Made by a program: the position numbers and the translations under genes. Shown one piece after another: positions 54,138-61,618 of a DNA stretch of 64,000 bases (its first letter is position 1; the number at the start of each line of letters is the position of its first letter). This DNA is from Streptomyces sp. NK08204 (GTDB lineage: Bacteria; Actinomycetota; Actinomycetes; Streptomycetales; Streptomycetaceae): contig NZ_JAINVF010000007.1 in assembly GCF_020400585.1 (NCBI RefSeq), positions 239,002-303,001 of the forward strand, written 5' to 3'. Under the pieces are notes generated by a model. It made no database searches and had not been told where the DNA came from. It saw only the letters and a list, made by a program, of their open reading frames with translations.

Positions 54138-54183
54138 TGTGCCCCCGGCAGGATTCGAACCTGCGACACCCGCTTTAGGAGAG
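54138..54183. repeat. attR, 46-bp repeat within the tRNA-Arg gene
   Basis: It is identical to 44651-44696. This copy is part of the intact tRNA gene, so the element restored the tRNA 3' end on integration. Confidence 0.92.
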
Positions 54184-54212
54184 CGGTGCTCTATCCCCTG
54201 AGCTACGAAGGC
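54140..54212 (-). tRNA. tRNA-Arg(CCU)
   Basis: 73 nt on the minus strand beginning GCCTTCGTAGCTCAGGGG. The acceptor stem pairs GCCTTCG with the 3' GGGGGC region with normal wobble. Anticodon stem CCGCT/AGCGG encloses loop CTCCTAA, giving anticodon CCU, read as Arg (AGG). The T arm contains GGTTCGAATCC. CCA is not encoded. It is the integration site of the island. Confidence 0.95.
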
Positions 54213-54370
54213 GTGCCCGGCCGTGCAGGCCTGGCTGGGGACAGCGTAGCGGATGGCTCAGGGCGGTGTGTGGTCCGCCGAGCGGCGGTGCCCTGCGGGC
54301 GGAGCGTTGCGGGGTGTCTGCTAGATGTGATCGCAGGTGCGGTTTCCGGCACGGGGGAGGGCTGAAGGGT

Positions 54371-55153
54371 ATGGAGCTGGCAGGCGGTGACGCTCGTCGG
54401 TGGTTCCGGCGTTTGCGGCGAGATGGCGGCGACGGTGACGGTGGTCGCGGTGATGCCGTGCGGCTGTTGTGCTTTCATCATGCCGGTGGGAGCGCCGCCG
54501 CCTTTCGGCAGTGGCCGCAGCTGTTGCCCTCGTACGTCGAGCCCGTGGCCGTACAACTGCCCGGGCGGATGGAGCGGTTCGCCGAGCCGGCCTACGTCGA
54601 CATGGGGTCGCTCGTGGATGACCTGGTGGACGCCGTTCAGCCGTTTCTGCAGGAGCCGTACGCCTTCTACGGCGCCAGCATGGGCGGCAGGGTGAGCTGG
54701 GCGCTCGCGCATGCGCTGCGGGAGCGGGGGATGCCGTTGCCGCGCATGCTGTTCATCTCCCACAGTCCGGCCCCCGGGGTGATGCGCGAGATCCGCGGTT
54801 GGGACGGGCCGGACGAGGGGCTTGTGCGGTACATGCGCGAGCTCGGCGGGACGCCCCCCGAGGTGTTCACCCATCCCGCCGTCCTCAAGGGCATCCTGCG
54901 CACGCTGCGCGCCGACCTCACCGTGCTCAGCAACCATGCCGTGCGGCCGGCCGTGCCGCTCGACCTTCCCATCCGGGCGTTCGCGGGCGCCGACGACCCC
55001 ATGGCCGCGCCGGAGCTGATGAGCCCGTGGGCCGAGGAGACCACCGCGGAATTCCGTCTGGACGTCGTCGGTGGCGGCCACTTCCCGGACTCCTCGGTGC
55101 TGCGCCTGATGACCGGGGAGATCGCCGGGGAGATCGGTGCATTGCTCCGCTGA
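54371..55153 (+). CDS. Type II thioesterase (alpha/beta hydrolase)
   Basis: 260 aa; GGGAGGG lies upstream of the ATG. After about 28 Arg/Gly/Asp-rich residues the TEII core begins: VRLLCFHHAGGSAAAFRQWP. The nucleophile motif is YGASMGG (GxSxG), the Asp is in FAGADDPMA and the His in GGGHFPD. Such enzymes remove misloaded acyl groups from carrier proteins of PKS and NRPS lines. No synthase genes lie in this window, so it either serves in trans or is an orphan. Confidence 0.88.
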   Translation: MELAGGDARRWFRRLRRDGGDGDGGRGDAVRLLCFHHAGGSAAAFRQWPQLLPSYVEPVAVQLPGRMERFAEPAYVDMGSLVDDLVDAVQPFLQEPYAFYGASMGGRVSWALAHALRERGMPLPRMLFISHSPAPGVMREIRGWDGPDEGLVRYMRELGGTPPEVFTHPAVLKGILRTLRADLTVLSNHAVRPAVPLDLPIRAFAGADDPMAAPELMSPWAEETTAEFRLDVVGGGHFPDSSVLRLMTGEIAGEIGALLR

Positions 55154-55192
55154 GGGGGATGGCTCACCCGGTTCCGGGTGCCGCCCCGTCGT

Positions 55193-56521
55193 TCAATGCC
55201 GGCGGCGGGTCACCCGTACCCGGTACTTGCCGTCGGCGTTCGCGGTCAGCACCTCGACCGTGATGCCGTGGTGCGGGTCCTTGAAGGACTCGCCGGGGGA
55301 GAACGTGGCGTCGGAGAGTTCCGCGTGGACGTTGGGGCTGCGGGTGCAGCCGCCGCTGTCGCGGTGGGCGTCGTAGACGGTGACCGGGCCCTGGCCGGTG
55401 TCCACAGAGGCGTCGATCTTGTAGATGAGGATGCCCGGCTTGCACACCGTCTCGTCGTTGCCGCCCGGTGCGCGCAGTTCCAGCGCGTACCCGCTGTGGT
55501 TGCTGATCGGCGCGAACACCAGCTTTGGGCCGCCCGTCCGCGACAGCGGCGTCAGCGTGTACTCGGTGCTGCCCGGCCGCACCGCGCAGCTGACCTGGCT
55601 CGCGTCCAGCCAGCCCAGCTTCCACTTGTGCCAGCCGAGCAGATCGTTGTTGGCGCCCCAGTCCTCGCTCATGATGTCCCAGTGCCCGACCGCGCCGCCG
55701 CCCTCCTGGGTGTAGAGGTCGGGCAGACCGAAGGTGTGGCCGTTCTCGTGCGGCAGCACCCGGTAGCCGGTGCGCGCGAAGGCGCCGGAGCCGTCGTCCT
55801 GGCGGGAGTAGACGAAGGACGCGTTGGCGACGTGGACGCCGTCGGCGACCGGGGCCTCGGTGTTGCCGGCGAAGGTCACGGACAGCACGGTGTCCAGTGC
55901 GGAGGGGCCCGCGTTCGGGGTGATCAGCACGTTCAGCAGGTCGTACGAGCGGAAGTCGACGGCCGGGTCGGCGGCGGCCACGATGTCCTGCACCAGCTGC
56001 CGGTAGCCGGGGTCGAAGGGCGCGCCGCGGTCTATGCCGTACGCCCGGAACGGCTTCGGCATGCGCAGCCAGTCGGTGATGGGCGTCTCGGGTCGGTAGT
56101 CGAGGCGGCCGTAGGAGGCGGTGCGGAACCACTCCTGGGTCTGCGGGAAGAACTCGTGGAAGCGGCCCATCGCGCTGCCCTCGCCGGGCGCGTCGGAGAA
56201 GTCGATCATCAGGGTGAGGGCGTGGACCGTGCCCGTGGAGCGGGAGTAGCCGGTGGGGGTCGGTACTCCCTCCGTCATCTCCACGTCCAGGCTGCCGCGG
56301 ACCAGGCAGGGTGCGAGGGCGGAGTTGCGGGACAGGCCGACGGGCCCGGGGGTGGTGGGCGCCGTGAGATGTCCGGTGCCGGCCGAGGTGCTGACCGCGA
56401 GGGTCAGTGCGGTCACCGCGGTCAGGGCGGCCATGCGGCGCGGGGCTATGGGGCGGGGGGCTGCGCGGCGCGGGCGTATGGAGCGCGGGCGTATGCGGCG
56501 GCGGGGCGTCTGCGGCTGCAT
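55193..56521 (-). CDS. Secreted M6-family metalloprotease-like protein
   Basis: 442 aa. Basic N-terminus (MQPQTPRRRIRPRSIRPRRA) then a hydrophobic signal core (MAALTAVTALTLAVSTSAG), followed by an M6 domain: TLMIDFSDAPGEG, FFPQTQEWFRTASYGRLDYR, VLPHENGHTFGLPDLY, HWDIMSEDWG, LGWHKWKLGWL. The zinc site reads HENGH with a further Asp/Glu downstream, as in immune-inhibitor-A-type proteases (HExGH). An extracellular zinc protease is likely. The start at 56521 follows GAAGGG. Confidence 0.85.
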   Translation of the reverse strand: MQPQTPRRRIRPRSIRPRRAAPRPIAPRRMAALTAVTALTLAVSTSAGTGHLTAPTTPGPVGLSRNSALAPCLVRGSLDVEMTEGVPTPTGYSRSTGTVHALTLMIDFSDAPGEGSAMGRFHEFFPQTQEWFRTASYGRLDYRPETPITDWLRMPKPFRAYGIDRGAPFDPGYRQLVQDIVAAADPAVDFRSYDLLNVLITPNAGPSALDTVLSVTFAGNTEAPVADGVHVANASFVYSRQDDGSGAFARTGYRVLPHENGHTFGLPDLYTQEGGGAVGHWDIMSEDWGANNDLLGWHKWKLGWLDASQVSCAVRPGSTEYTLTPLSRTGGPKLVFAPISNHSGYALELRAPGGNDETVCKPGILIYKIDASVDTGQGPVTVYDAHRDSGGCTRSPNVHAELSDATFSPGESFKDPHHGITVEVLTANADGKYRVRVTRRRH

Positions 56522-56990
56522 GCATGGACCCTTCGCTCCGCGGCAGCCGCCGGTCTCGGCTGCACCCTTGCGCTCACCCTCTGGCGGCGGGGCGAGGGGC
56601 GCGCGTTGGAAGAGACCGATCGTGGGATTCCGGGGCGGCGCGGGGGTGAAACAGGCGCAGTGAGGTGTGAGTGGTGCAACGGGACATGACGTGTCATGAC
56701 ATGAGATGGCGGTGGTGGCGGGGCGTGGCGGGGCGAGGCCGGGGGTAGCCGGTGGCGGTGATGTGACGGGGCATCGATTCCGTTGGGGGTGATCCCGGGG
56801 CCTGGGCCGATGAGGGCCCCGGAGTGTGGTCCAGATCACGTGCGAACTTTCCTGGGGTGGGAAATAAGCGGGGAGCTCTTCCCCGTTTAGCCATGTGTCC
56901 GAGCGAAACGGGGACTCCCTCCCCGGATCACCGGCACCGGCCTGGAACGGCCTGCGACCTATGACTTGCCTACGACCCGAGGAGAACGCC
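56522..56990. other. Divergent intergenic region, protease and TetR genes
   Basis: About 470 bases. It contains a perfect dyad CATGAC-gt-GTCATG (56685-56698) and an overlapping TGTCATGACA (56692-56701), the best candidate operator here. No gene supported. Confidence 0.4.
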
Positions 56991-57635
56991 GTGGAGACCG
57001 CAACTCCCGCGCCGCGCAAGGCGCCCCGGCCCCGCGCCGACGCCCTGCGCAACCGGGAGCGGATCGTCACCGCCGCCCGCGAGATGTTCGTCGAGCACGG
57101 CCCCGACGTGCCGCTCGACGAGATCGCCCGCCGGGCCGGTGTCGGCAACGCCACGGTGTACCGGAACTTCCCGGACCGCGATGCGCTCGTCCGGGAGGTC
57201 GTCTGCTCGGTCCTGGACCGCACGGCCGAGGCCGCCGAGCAGTCCCTGGCCCAGACCGGTGACGCGTTCGCCGCGCTGGAACGCTTCGCGCACGCCGCTG
57301 CCGACGAACGGATCAGCGCGCTGTGTCCGATGGTCGCCTCCACCTTCGACCAGAACCACCCCGACCTGGAAGCCAGCCGGGACCGGATCGAGCAGCTGGT
57401 GGAGGAGATCATGGGCCGCGCCCAGGCGGCCGGACAGCTCCGGGCCGACGTGGGCGTCGGTGACCTGCTGGTCGCCGTGGCGCAGCTCAGCCGGCCCCCG
57501 GCCGGCACGGACTGCCCGAGCGGTGACCGCTTCGTCCACCGCCACCTCCAGCTGTTCCTGGACGGGTTGCGGGCCCCTGCCCGCTCGGCCCTGCCGGGTG
57601 CGGTCGTGAACCTCAAGGAGCTGCGCCGGTCCTGA
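56991..57635 (+). CDS. TetR-family regulator upstream of MFS pump
   Basis: 214 aa from GTG 56991, with GAGGAG upstream. DNA-binding domain about 18-65: ALRNRERIVTAAREMFVEHG, then PLDEIARRAGVGNATVYRNF. The C-terminal ligand domain is of the SbtR/TetR_C type (ALCPMVASTFDQNHPDLEAS). It is followed on the same strand, after 245 bases of repetitive sequence, by a DHA2 multidrug transporter that it probably controls. Confidence 0.9.
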   Translation: METATPAPRKAPRPRADALRNRERIVTAAREMFVEHGPDVPLDEIARRAGVGNATVYRNFPDRDALVREVVCSVLDRTAEAAEQSLAQTGDAFAALERFAHAAADERISALCPMVASTFDQNHPDLEASRDRIEQLVEEIMGRAQAAGQLRADVGVGDLLVAVAQLSRPPAGTDCPSGDRFVHRHLQLFLDGLRAPARSALPGAVVNLKELRRS

Positions 57636-57666
57636 ACGGCAACCCCGCCGACGCCAACGACACCAA

Positions 57667-57715
57667 GACGCAACCGACGCCATCGCTTGCACCGACGCAA
57701 CCGACGCCATCGCTT
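57667..57715. repeat. 27-bp-period direct repeat between TetR and MFS genes
   Basis: The 22-base unit gacgcaaccgacgccatcgc+tt occurs at 57667-57688 and 57694-57715, and degenerate copies (gacaccatcgacgccacc) continue to about 57745. It is built from gacgcc/caacga words. Confidence 0.8.
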
Positions 57716-57880
57716 CCACTGACACCATCGACGCCACCGTTTCCACCGGCGCCAACGACCAGCTCTGCCTCGCCGGCCCTCACCTCGTCCGTCTCAGCCC
57801 GTTCTCTCATGCCGTAGCAGCTCGTTCCAGCTCGTCTTCTCGTCACTTTCCGTCAACGAAGTACCGAAGTGGGTACCCCC

Positions 57881-59425
57881 ATGTCCGAAACAGCCGTCAA
57901 GGCTCGCGGCGTCGCACCGTCCAGTGAGGCCGGTGACGCCAACCGGTGGAAGGCGCTCGTCTTCATCGCGCTCGCCCAGCTGATGGTCGTCCTCGACGCC
58001 ACCATCGTGAACATCGCCCTGCCCTCCGCCCAGCGAGACCTCGGCATATCCGACGGCAACCGGCAGTGGGTCGTCACGGCCTACGCCCTCGCCTTCGGCG
58101 GTCTGCTGCTCTTCGGCGGCCGCCTCGCGGACCTGTGGGGCCGCAAGCGCGTGTTCGTCACCGGTCTGGTCGGCTTCGCCGCGGCCTCCGCGCTGGGCGG
58201 TGCGGCCACGACCGGCGCCATGATGTTCGGCGCCCGCGCCCTCCAGGGCGTCTTCGGCGCCCTTCTCGCGCCCGCCGCGCTCTCCCTGCTCGCCGTGATG
58301 TTCACGGACGCCAAGGAGCGCGCCAAGGCGTTCGGCATCTACGGTGCCATCGCCGGTGGCGGTGGCGCCGTCGGCTTCATCCTCGGCGGCGTGCTGACGG
58401 AGTACCTGGACTGGCGCTGGACGTTCTTCGTCAACATCCCGTTCGCCATCGTGGCCGCGTCCGGCGCCTACTTCGTCATCCGTGAGCCGGAGGGCGGTCG
58501 CAACCGCTCCCCGCTCGACATCCCGGGCGTCGTCCTGTCCACTGTCGGTCTGGTCTCGCTCGTCTACGCCTTCACCCGCGCGTCCGACGGCTGGAGCGAC
58601 CCGCTGACCGTGGGCCTGTTCATCGCGTCGGCGGTCTTCCTGCTGGCCTTCGTGGTCACCGAGACCAAGGTCAAGGCCCCGCTGCTGCCCCTGCGTGTGG
58701 TCACCGACCGCAACCGCGGTGGCGTCTACCTCTCCCTCGGCATCGCGGTCATCGCGATGTTCGGCACCTTCCTCTTCCTGACCTACTACCTCCAGGTCAT
58801 CAAGGGCTACTCGCCGATCAAGACCGGCTTCGCCTTCCTGCCCATGATCGCGGGCATGATGACCGGCTCGACCCAGATCGGCGCGCGGCTGATGAACCGG
58901 GTCCCGGCGCGGGCGCTCATGGGCCCCGGCTTCCTGGTCGCCGCCGGCGGCATGTTCCTGCTGACCCAGCTGGAGATCGGCTCGTCGTACGCCTCGACCG
59001 TCCTGCCGGCGATGATGCTGCTGGGCCTGGGCATGGGTACGGCGTTCATGCCGGCCATGTCCCTGGCCACCCTGGGCGTGGAGCCCCGGGATGCCGGTGT
59101 CGCCTCGGCGATGGTCAACACCTCCCAGCAGGTGGGCGGCGCGATCGGCACGGCCCTGCTGAACACGATCGCCGCCTCCGCGACGACGTCGTACGTCAAG
59201 GACCACATCGCCACCGCCACGACCAAGCCGCAGCAGCAGCTGGTCCAGATGCAGGGCATGGTGCACGGCTACACCAACGCGATCTGGTTCGCCGTCGGCA
59301 TGCTGGTGCTGGCCTCCGCCATCGCCGTGACCTTCGTCAACGCCGGCAAGCCGGACACCACCGGCGTGGCCTCCGGCGAGGGCGCCGACGCGGTCGAGGA
59401 CGCGGTGCCGGTCTTCGCCCACTGA
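57881..59425 (+). CDS. MFS multidrug transporter, DHA2 (EmrB/QacA) family
   Basis: 514 aa from ATG 57881; an in-frame GTG at 57869 is possible. It has about 14 membrane helices. The first helix has the DHA2 signature LAQLMVVLDATIVNIALPSA, motif A is GGRLADLWGRKRVF, and motif C-like RALQGVFGALLAPAALSL follows. The C-terminus is a cytoplasmic Gly/Asp/Glu tail. It is a proton-driven drug exporter, probably under control of the upstream TetR. Confidence 0.92.
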   Translation: MSETAVKARGVAPSSEAGDANRWKALVFIALAQLMVVLDATIVNIALPSAQRDLGISDGNRQWVVTAYALAFGGLLLFGGRLADLWGRKRVFVTGLVGFAAASALGGAATTGAMMFGARALQGVFGALLAPAALSLLAVMFTDAKERAKAFGIYGAIAGGGGAVGFILGGVLTEYLDWRWTFFVNIPFAIVAASGAYFVIREPEGGRNRSPLDIPGVVLSTVGLVSLVYAFTRASDGWSDPLTVGLFIASAVFLLAFVVTETKVKAPLLPLRVVTDRNRGGVYLSLGIAVIAMFGTFLFLTYYLQVIKGYSPIKTGFAFLPMIAGMMTGSTQIGARLMNRVPARALMGPGFLVAAGGMFLLTQLEIGSSYASTVLPAMMLLGLGMGTAFMPAMSLATLGVEPRDAGVASAMVNTSQQVGGAIGTALLNTIAASATTSYVKDHIATATTKPQQQLVQMQGMVHGYTNAIWFAVGMLVLASAIAVTFVNAGKPDTTGVASGEGADAVEDAVPVFAH

Positions 59426-59435
59426 CGTCGGGCTG

Positions 59436-59948
59436 TCAGCGGAGCCAGGGCAGGTCCGCACCCGCTTCGTCCGGCTGAAGGCCCTCGGCGACGATCTCCA
59501 TGATCTCGCCGAGGGCCTTCTGCTGTTCCGGGCTCAGCCGTTCGAACAACGCCTGCCGTACGGCGGTCACATGGCCCGGCGCGGTGCGGCGCAGCACCTC
59601 GTAGCCCTCGTCGGTGAGTATCGCGAACTGTCCGCGCTTGTCGGACGGGCAGTTCTCGCGGCGGACCCAGCCGTTCTTCTCCAGGCGCGCGACGGCGTGC
59701 GACAGCCGGGAACGGGTGATCTTCGACTGCATCGCCAGCTCGGTCATCCGCAGTCGGCGGCCCGGTGCCTCGGCGAGGCCGACGAGCAGGCCGTAGTAGA
59801 TGTGGGGCATGCCCGCGTCCCGCTGCAACTGCCGGTCGAGGTGGTCCTCCAGCAGGGTGGTGGCGTGCAGGTAGGCGCGCCAGACGCGCTGTTCCTCGTC
59901 GTCGAGCCAGCGGTGCCGCGCGGCGGCGGGGTCCGGTGCCGTGTTCAT
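59436..59948 (-). CDS. MarR-family regulator
   Basis: 170 aa from ATG 59948; alternative in-frame starts are GTG 59957 and ATG 59969, the last directly abutting AAGGAG. The winged helix lies at about 45-115 (YYGLLVGLAEAPGRRLRMTE, then ITRSRLSHAVARLEKNGWVR). It is divergent from an extradiol dioxygenase gene, with a repeated 12-bp motif between. It is convergent with the MFS gene and may also sense aromatic compounds. Confidence 0.9.
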   Translation of the reverse strand: MNTAPDPAAARHRWLDDEEQRVWRAYLHATTLLEDHLDRQLQRDAGMPHIYYGLLVGLAEAPGRRLRMTELAMQSKITRSRLSHAVARLEKNGWVRRENCPSDKRGQFAILTDEGYEVLRRTAPGHVTAVRQALFERLSPEQQKALGEIMEIVAEGLQPDEAGADLPWLR

Positions 59949-59973
59949 ACGGTCCACTGTACGAGGCATCTCC

Positions 59974-60025
59974 TTGAAAGTTGAACAAGTAAGACGTACG
60001 CTGACGGTGAAGCTTGAGAGTTAAA
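59974..60025. promoter_or_regulatory. Probable MarR operator pair
   Basis: TTGAAAGTTGAA (59974-59985) and TTGAGAGTTAAA (60014-60025) match at 10 of 12 positions and lie exactly 40 bp apart. The first is flanked to form the dyad CTTG...CAAG. The AT-rich gap is probably the shared promoter region of the MarR and dioxygenase genes. Confidence 0.6.
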
Positions 60026-60069
60026 GCACCCCGTGAGGGGTCGACCGAGTACCAGCCGGAGCCGCCGCC

Positions 60070-60843
60070 ATGCGTATGCCCGCCCTCTACCTGAGCCACG
60101 GTGCCCCGCCGCTCGCCGACGACCCCGTCTGGCCCGGCCAGCTCGCCGCCTGGTCCGCCGGCCTGCCCCGTCCCAAGGCGGTCCTCATGGTCTCCGCCCA
60201 CTGGGAGGAGGCCCCGCTCGCCCTCGGGGCGACGCGGCCCCTTCCGCTCGTGTACGACTTCTGGGGCTTCCCGGAGCGCTACTACCAGGTGCGGTACGCC
60301 GCCCCCGGTGCCCCCGGCCTGGCCGACTCCGTCCGCGCGTTGCTGCGCGCCCCGGGCACCCCCGTCCAGGACATCGCCGACCGCGGCCTCGACCACGGCG
60401 CCTACGTCCCGCTCGTCGAGATGTACCCGGACGCCGACGTCCCCGTCCTCCAGATCTCCCTGCCCACGCTGGACCCCCAGCGCCTGATGGACATCGGCCG
60501 CAAGCTCGCCCCGCTGCGCGACGAGGGCGTGCTGATCGTCGGCTCCGGCTTCTTCACCCACAACCTGGCCGCGCTGCGGCACGCGGGCGGGGGAGTGCCG
60601 GGCTGGTCGGCGGAGTTCGACGACTGGGGCCACCGCGCGCTGGAGGCCGGTGATGTCGACGCGCTGCTCGACTTCACCCGCAAGTCCCCGGCGGGCCGTC
60701 TCGCACACCCGCGCACCGAGCACTTCGCCCCGCTGTTCGTCACCATGGGCGCGGCGGAGGCCGGCGGCGGGCTCGGCGAGCAGAAGTCGGTGATCGACGG
60801 GTTCTGGATGGGGCTGGCGAAGCGGTCGGTGCAGTTCGGCTGA
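60070..60843 (+). CDS. Class III extradiol ring-cleavage dioxygenase (LigB/DODA type)
   Basis: 257 aa. It carries the DODA signatures ALYLSHGAPPL (metal His), VLMVSAHWE (metal His), YDFWGFPERYYQVRY, LDHGAYVPLVEMYPDADVPV and FFTHNL, and the catalytic-site EHFAPLFVTMGAA. Relatives cleave catechol-type substrates such as DOPA or 2,3-dihydroxyphenyl compounds; YgiD of E. coli is a close type. It is divergent from MarR, which probably senses a phenolic ligand. Confidence 0.92.
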   Translation: MRMPALYLSHGAPPLADDPVWPGQLAAWSAGLPRPKAVLMVSAHWEEAPLALGATRPLPLVYDFWGFPERYYQVRYAAPGAPGLADSVRALLRAPGTPVQDIADRGLDHGAYVPLVEMYPDADVPVLQISLPTLDPQRLMDIGRKLAPLRDEGVLIVGSGFFTHNLAALRHAGGGVPGWSAEFDDWGHRALEAGDVDALLDFTRKSPAGRLAHPRTEHFAPLFVTMGAAEAGGGLGEQKSVIDGFWMGLAKRSVQFG

Positions 60844-60867
60844 CGGCCGGCCGGTGCAGTTCGGCCG

Positions 60868-60952
60868 GCAGCCTTCGGCCCCCGGCAGCCTTCGGCCCCC
60901 GACATCCTTCGGCCCCCGGCAGCCTTCGGCCCCCGACATCCTTCGGTCCTCG
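60868..60952. repeat. 17-bp tandem repeat, five copies
   Basis: Five consecutive 17-bp units alternate gcagccttcggcccccg and acatccttcggcccccg, the last slightly diverged. The period is not a multiple of three, so copy-number change would shift any reading frame across it. Confidence 0.88.
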
Positions 60953-61024
60953 GGGGCTGGGGCTTCCTCCCGGGCTGGGGATTCGTACAGGGCTGGGGCT
61001 TCCTCGGGGGCCGGCGATTCCTGG

Positions 61025-61417
61025 GGCTCCAGCTCCTTCTCGTGCCAGGCCATGTCCCGGTATACCGCCCGAACAGAGGGCGTCGTAGAGCGGTGTGCCG
61101 ATTCCGCGCCGCCCGGCGTCCGGGGCGACGTGGACGGACGTCTCCACGGACGTCGCGTACGCGGGTTTCGGCCGGTGCGGGCTGGATGGGGCGTACCCCG
61201 GAATTCGCCGGGATCGCCCCTCCGTGGCAACCATCAGGCGGTGCGGGCCGTCTTCCGGGTGGGAGAGCAGCCAAGGGCGGCGCTCTTCCGGAGAGAAGAT
61301 CGCGGTATCGAACGTGACGGACGTCTCGCGTACGTAGTGATTGCAGAGATCGGTGAGGGCCTCCAGGTCTCTTTCGACTCCCGGCCTGACCTGCACCTCT
61401 GTATGTCCGGACGACAT
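61025..61417 (-). pseudogene. Phosphinothricin-type GNAT acetyltransferase with internal deletion
   Basis: The minus frame from 61417 reads VRPGVERDLEALTDLCNHYV, then SVTFDTAIFSPEERRPWLLS, and motif A VHVAPDAGRRGIGTPLYDAL. At about 61080 it breaks. A different frame then reads YRDMAWHEKEL (61060-61028), matching the far C-terminus YWDVAWYEKEL of this family. About 45 residues between, including the C-terminal acetyl-CoA strand, are missing, and no proper stop follows: the frame runs into the tandem repeats. It is not functional as an acetyltransferase. Confidence 0.75.
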
Positions 61418-61476
61418 CCCGCCTGCCCGTGGGGCGGACAGGGTACTGCATGATCAGAAAAATTGGGGGGCGGGTT

Positions 61477-61503
61477 GGGAATTGTGTCCGGATTCCAGTC
61501 GTT
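61477..61503 (+). promoter_or_regulatory. Sigma-R type promoter of hrdD
   Basis: GGGAAT (61477-61482), 18 bases, GTT (61501-61503). This matches exactly the sigma-R consensus GGGAAT-N18-GTT, about 115 bases before the hrdD start. In S. coelicolor hrdD is a known target of the thiol-stress sigma factor SigR. Confidence 0.82.
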
Positions 61504-61618
61504 GTTTCCCTCGGACGCAGCATTCGGAGGAGAGTCCCGGACAGAGTCCCACCGGGCTGCCGAGAGTGCCGAGCGTTCGCCAGGACCACCCGCCAGCCAC
61601 CATCGCAAGGGAGCACGC

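Larger units (their letters stand above)
44651..54183. mobile_element. Genomic island integrated in tRNA-Arg(CCU), about 9.5 kb
   Basis: It is bounded by a 46-bp perfect direct repeat of the tRNA 3' half. A tyrosine recombinase lies 80 bases from the tRNA end and is followed by a terminator hairpin. The interior has visibly lower GC, small membrane proteins, a ParB-like gene and several broken genes. No replication initiator, TraB/FtsK translocase, relaxase or excisionase was recognised inside, so it is not a complete conjugative element. It may be mobilised in trans or be a defective remnant. Confidence 0.88.

Noticed and set aside
60868..60952. A CRISPR array in the 17-bp repeats
   Set aside because: The repeats are contiguous without unique spacers, and no cas genes are present in the window.
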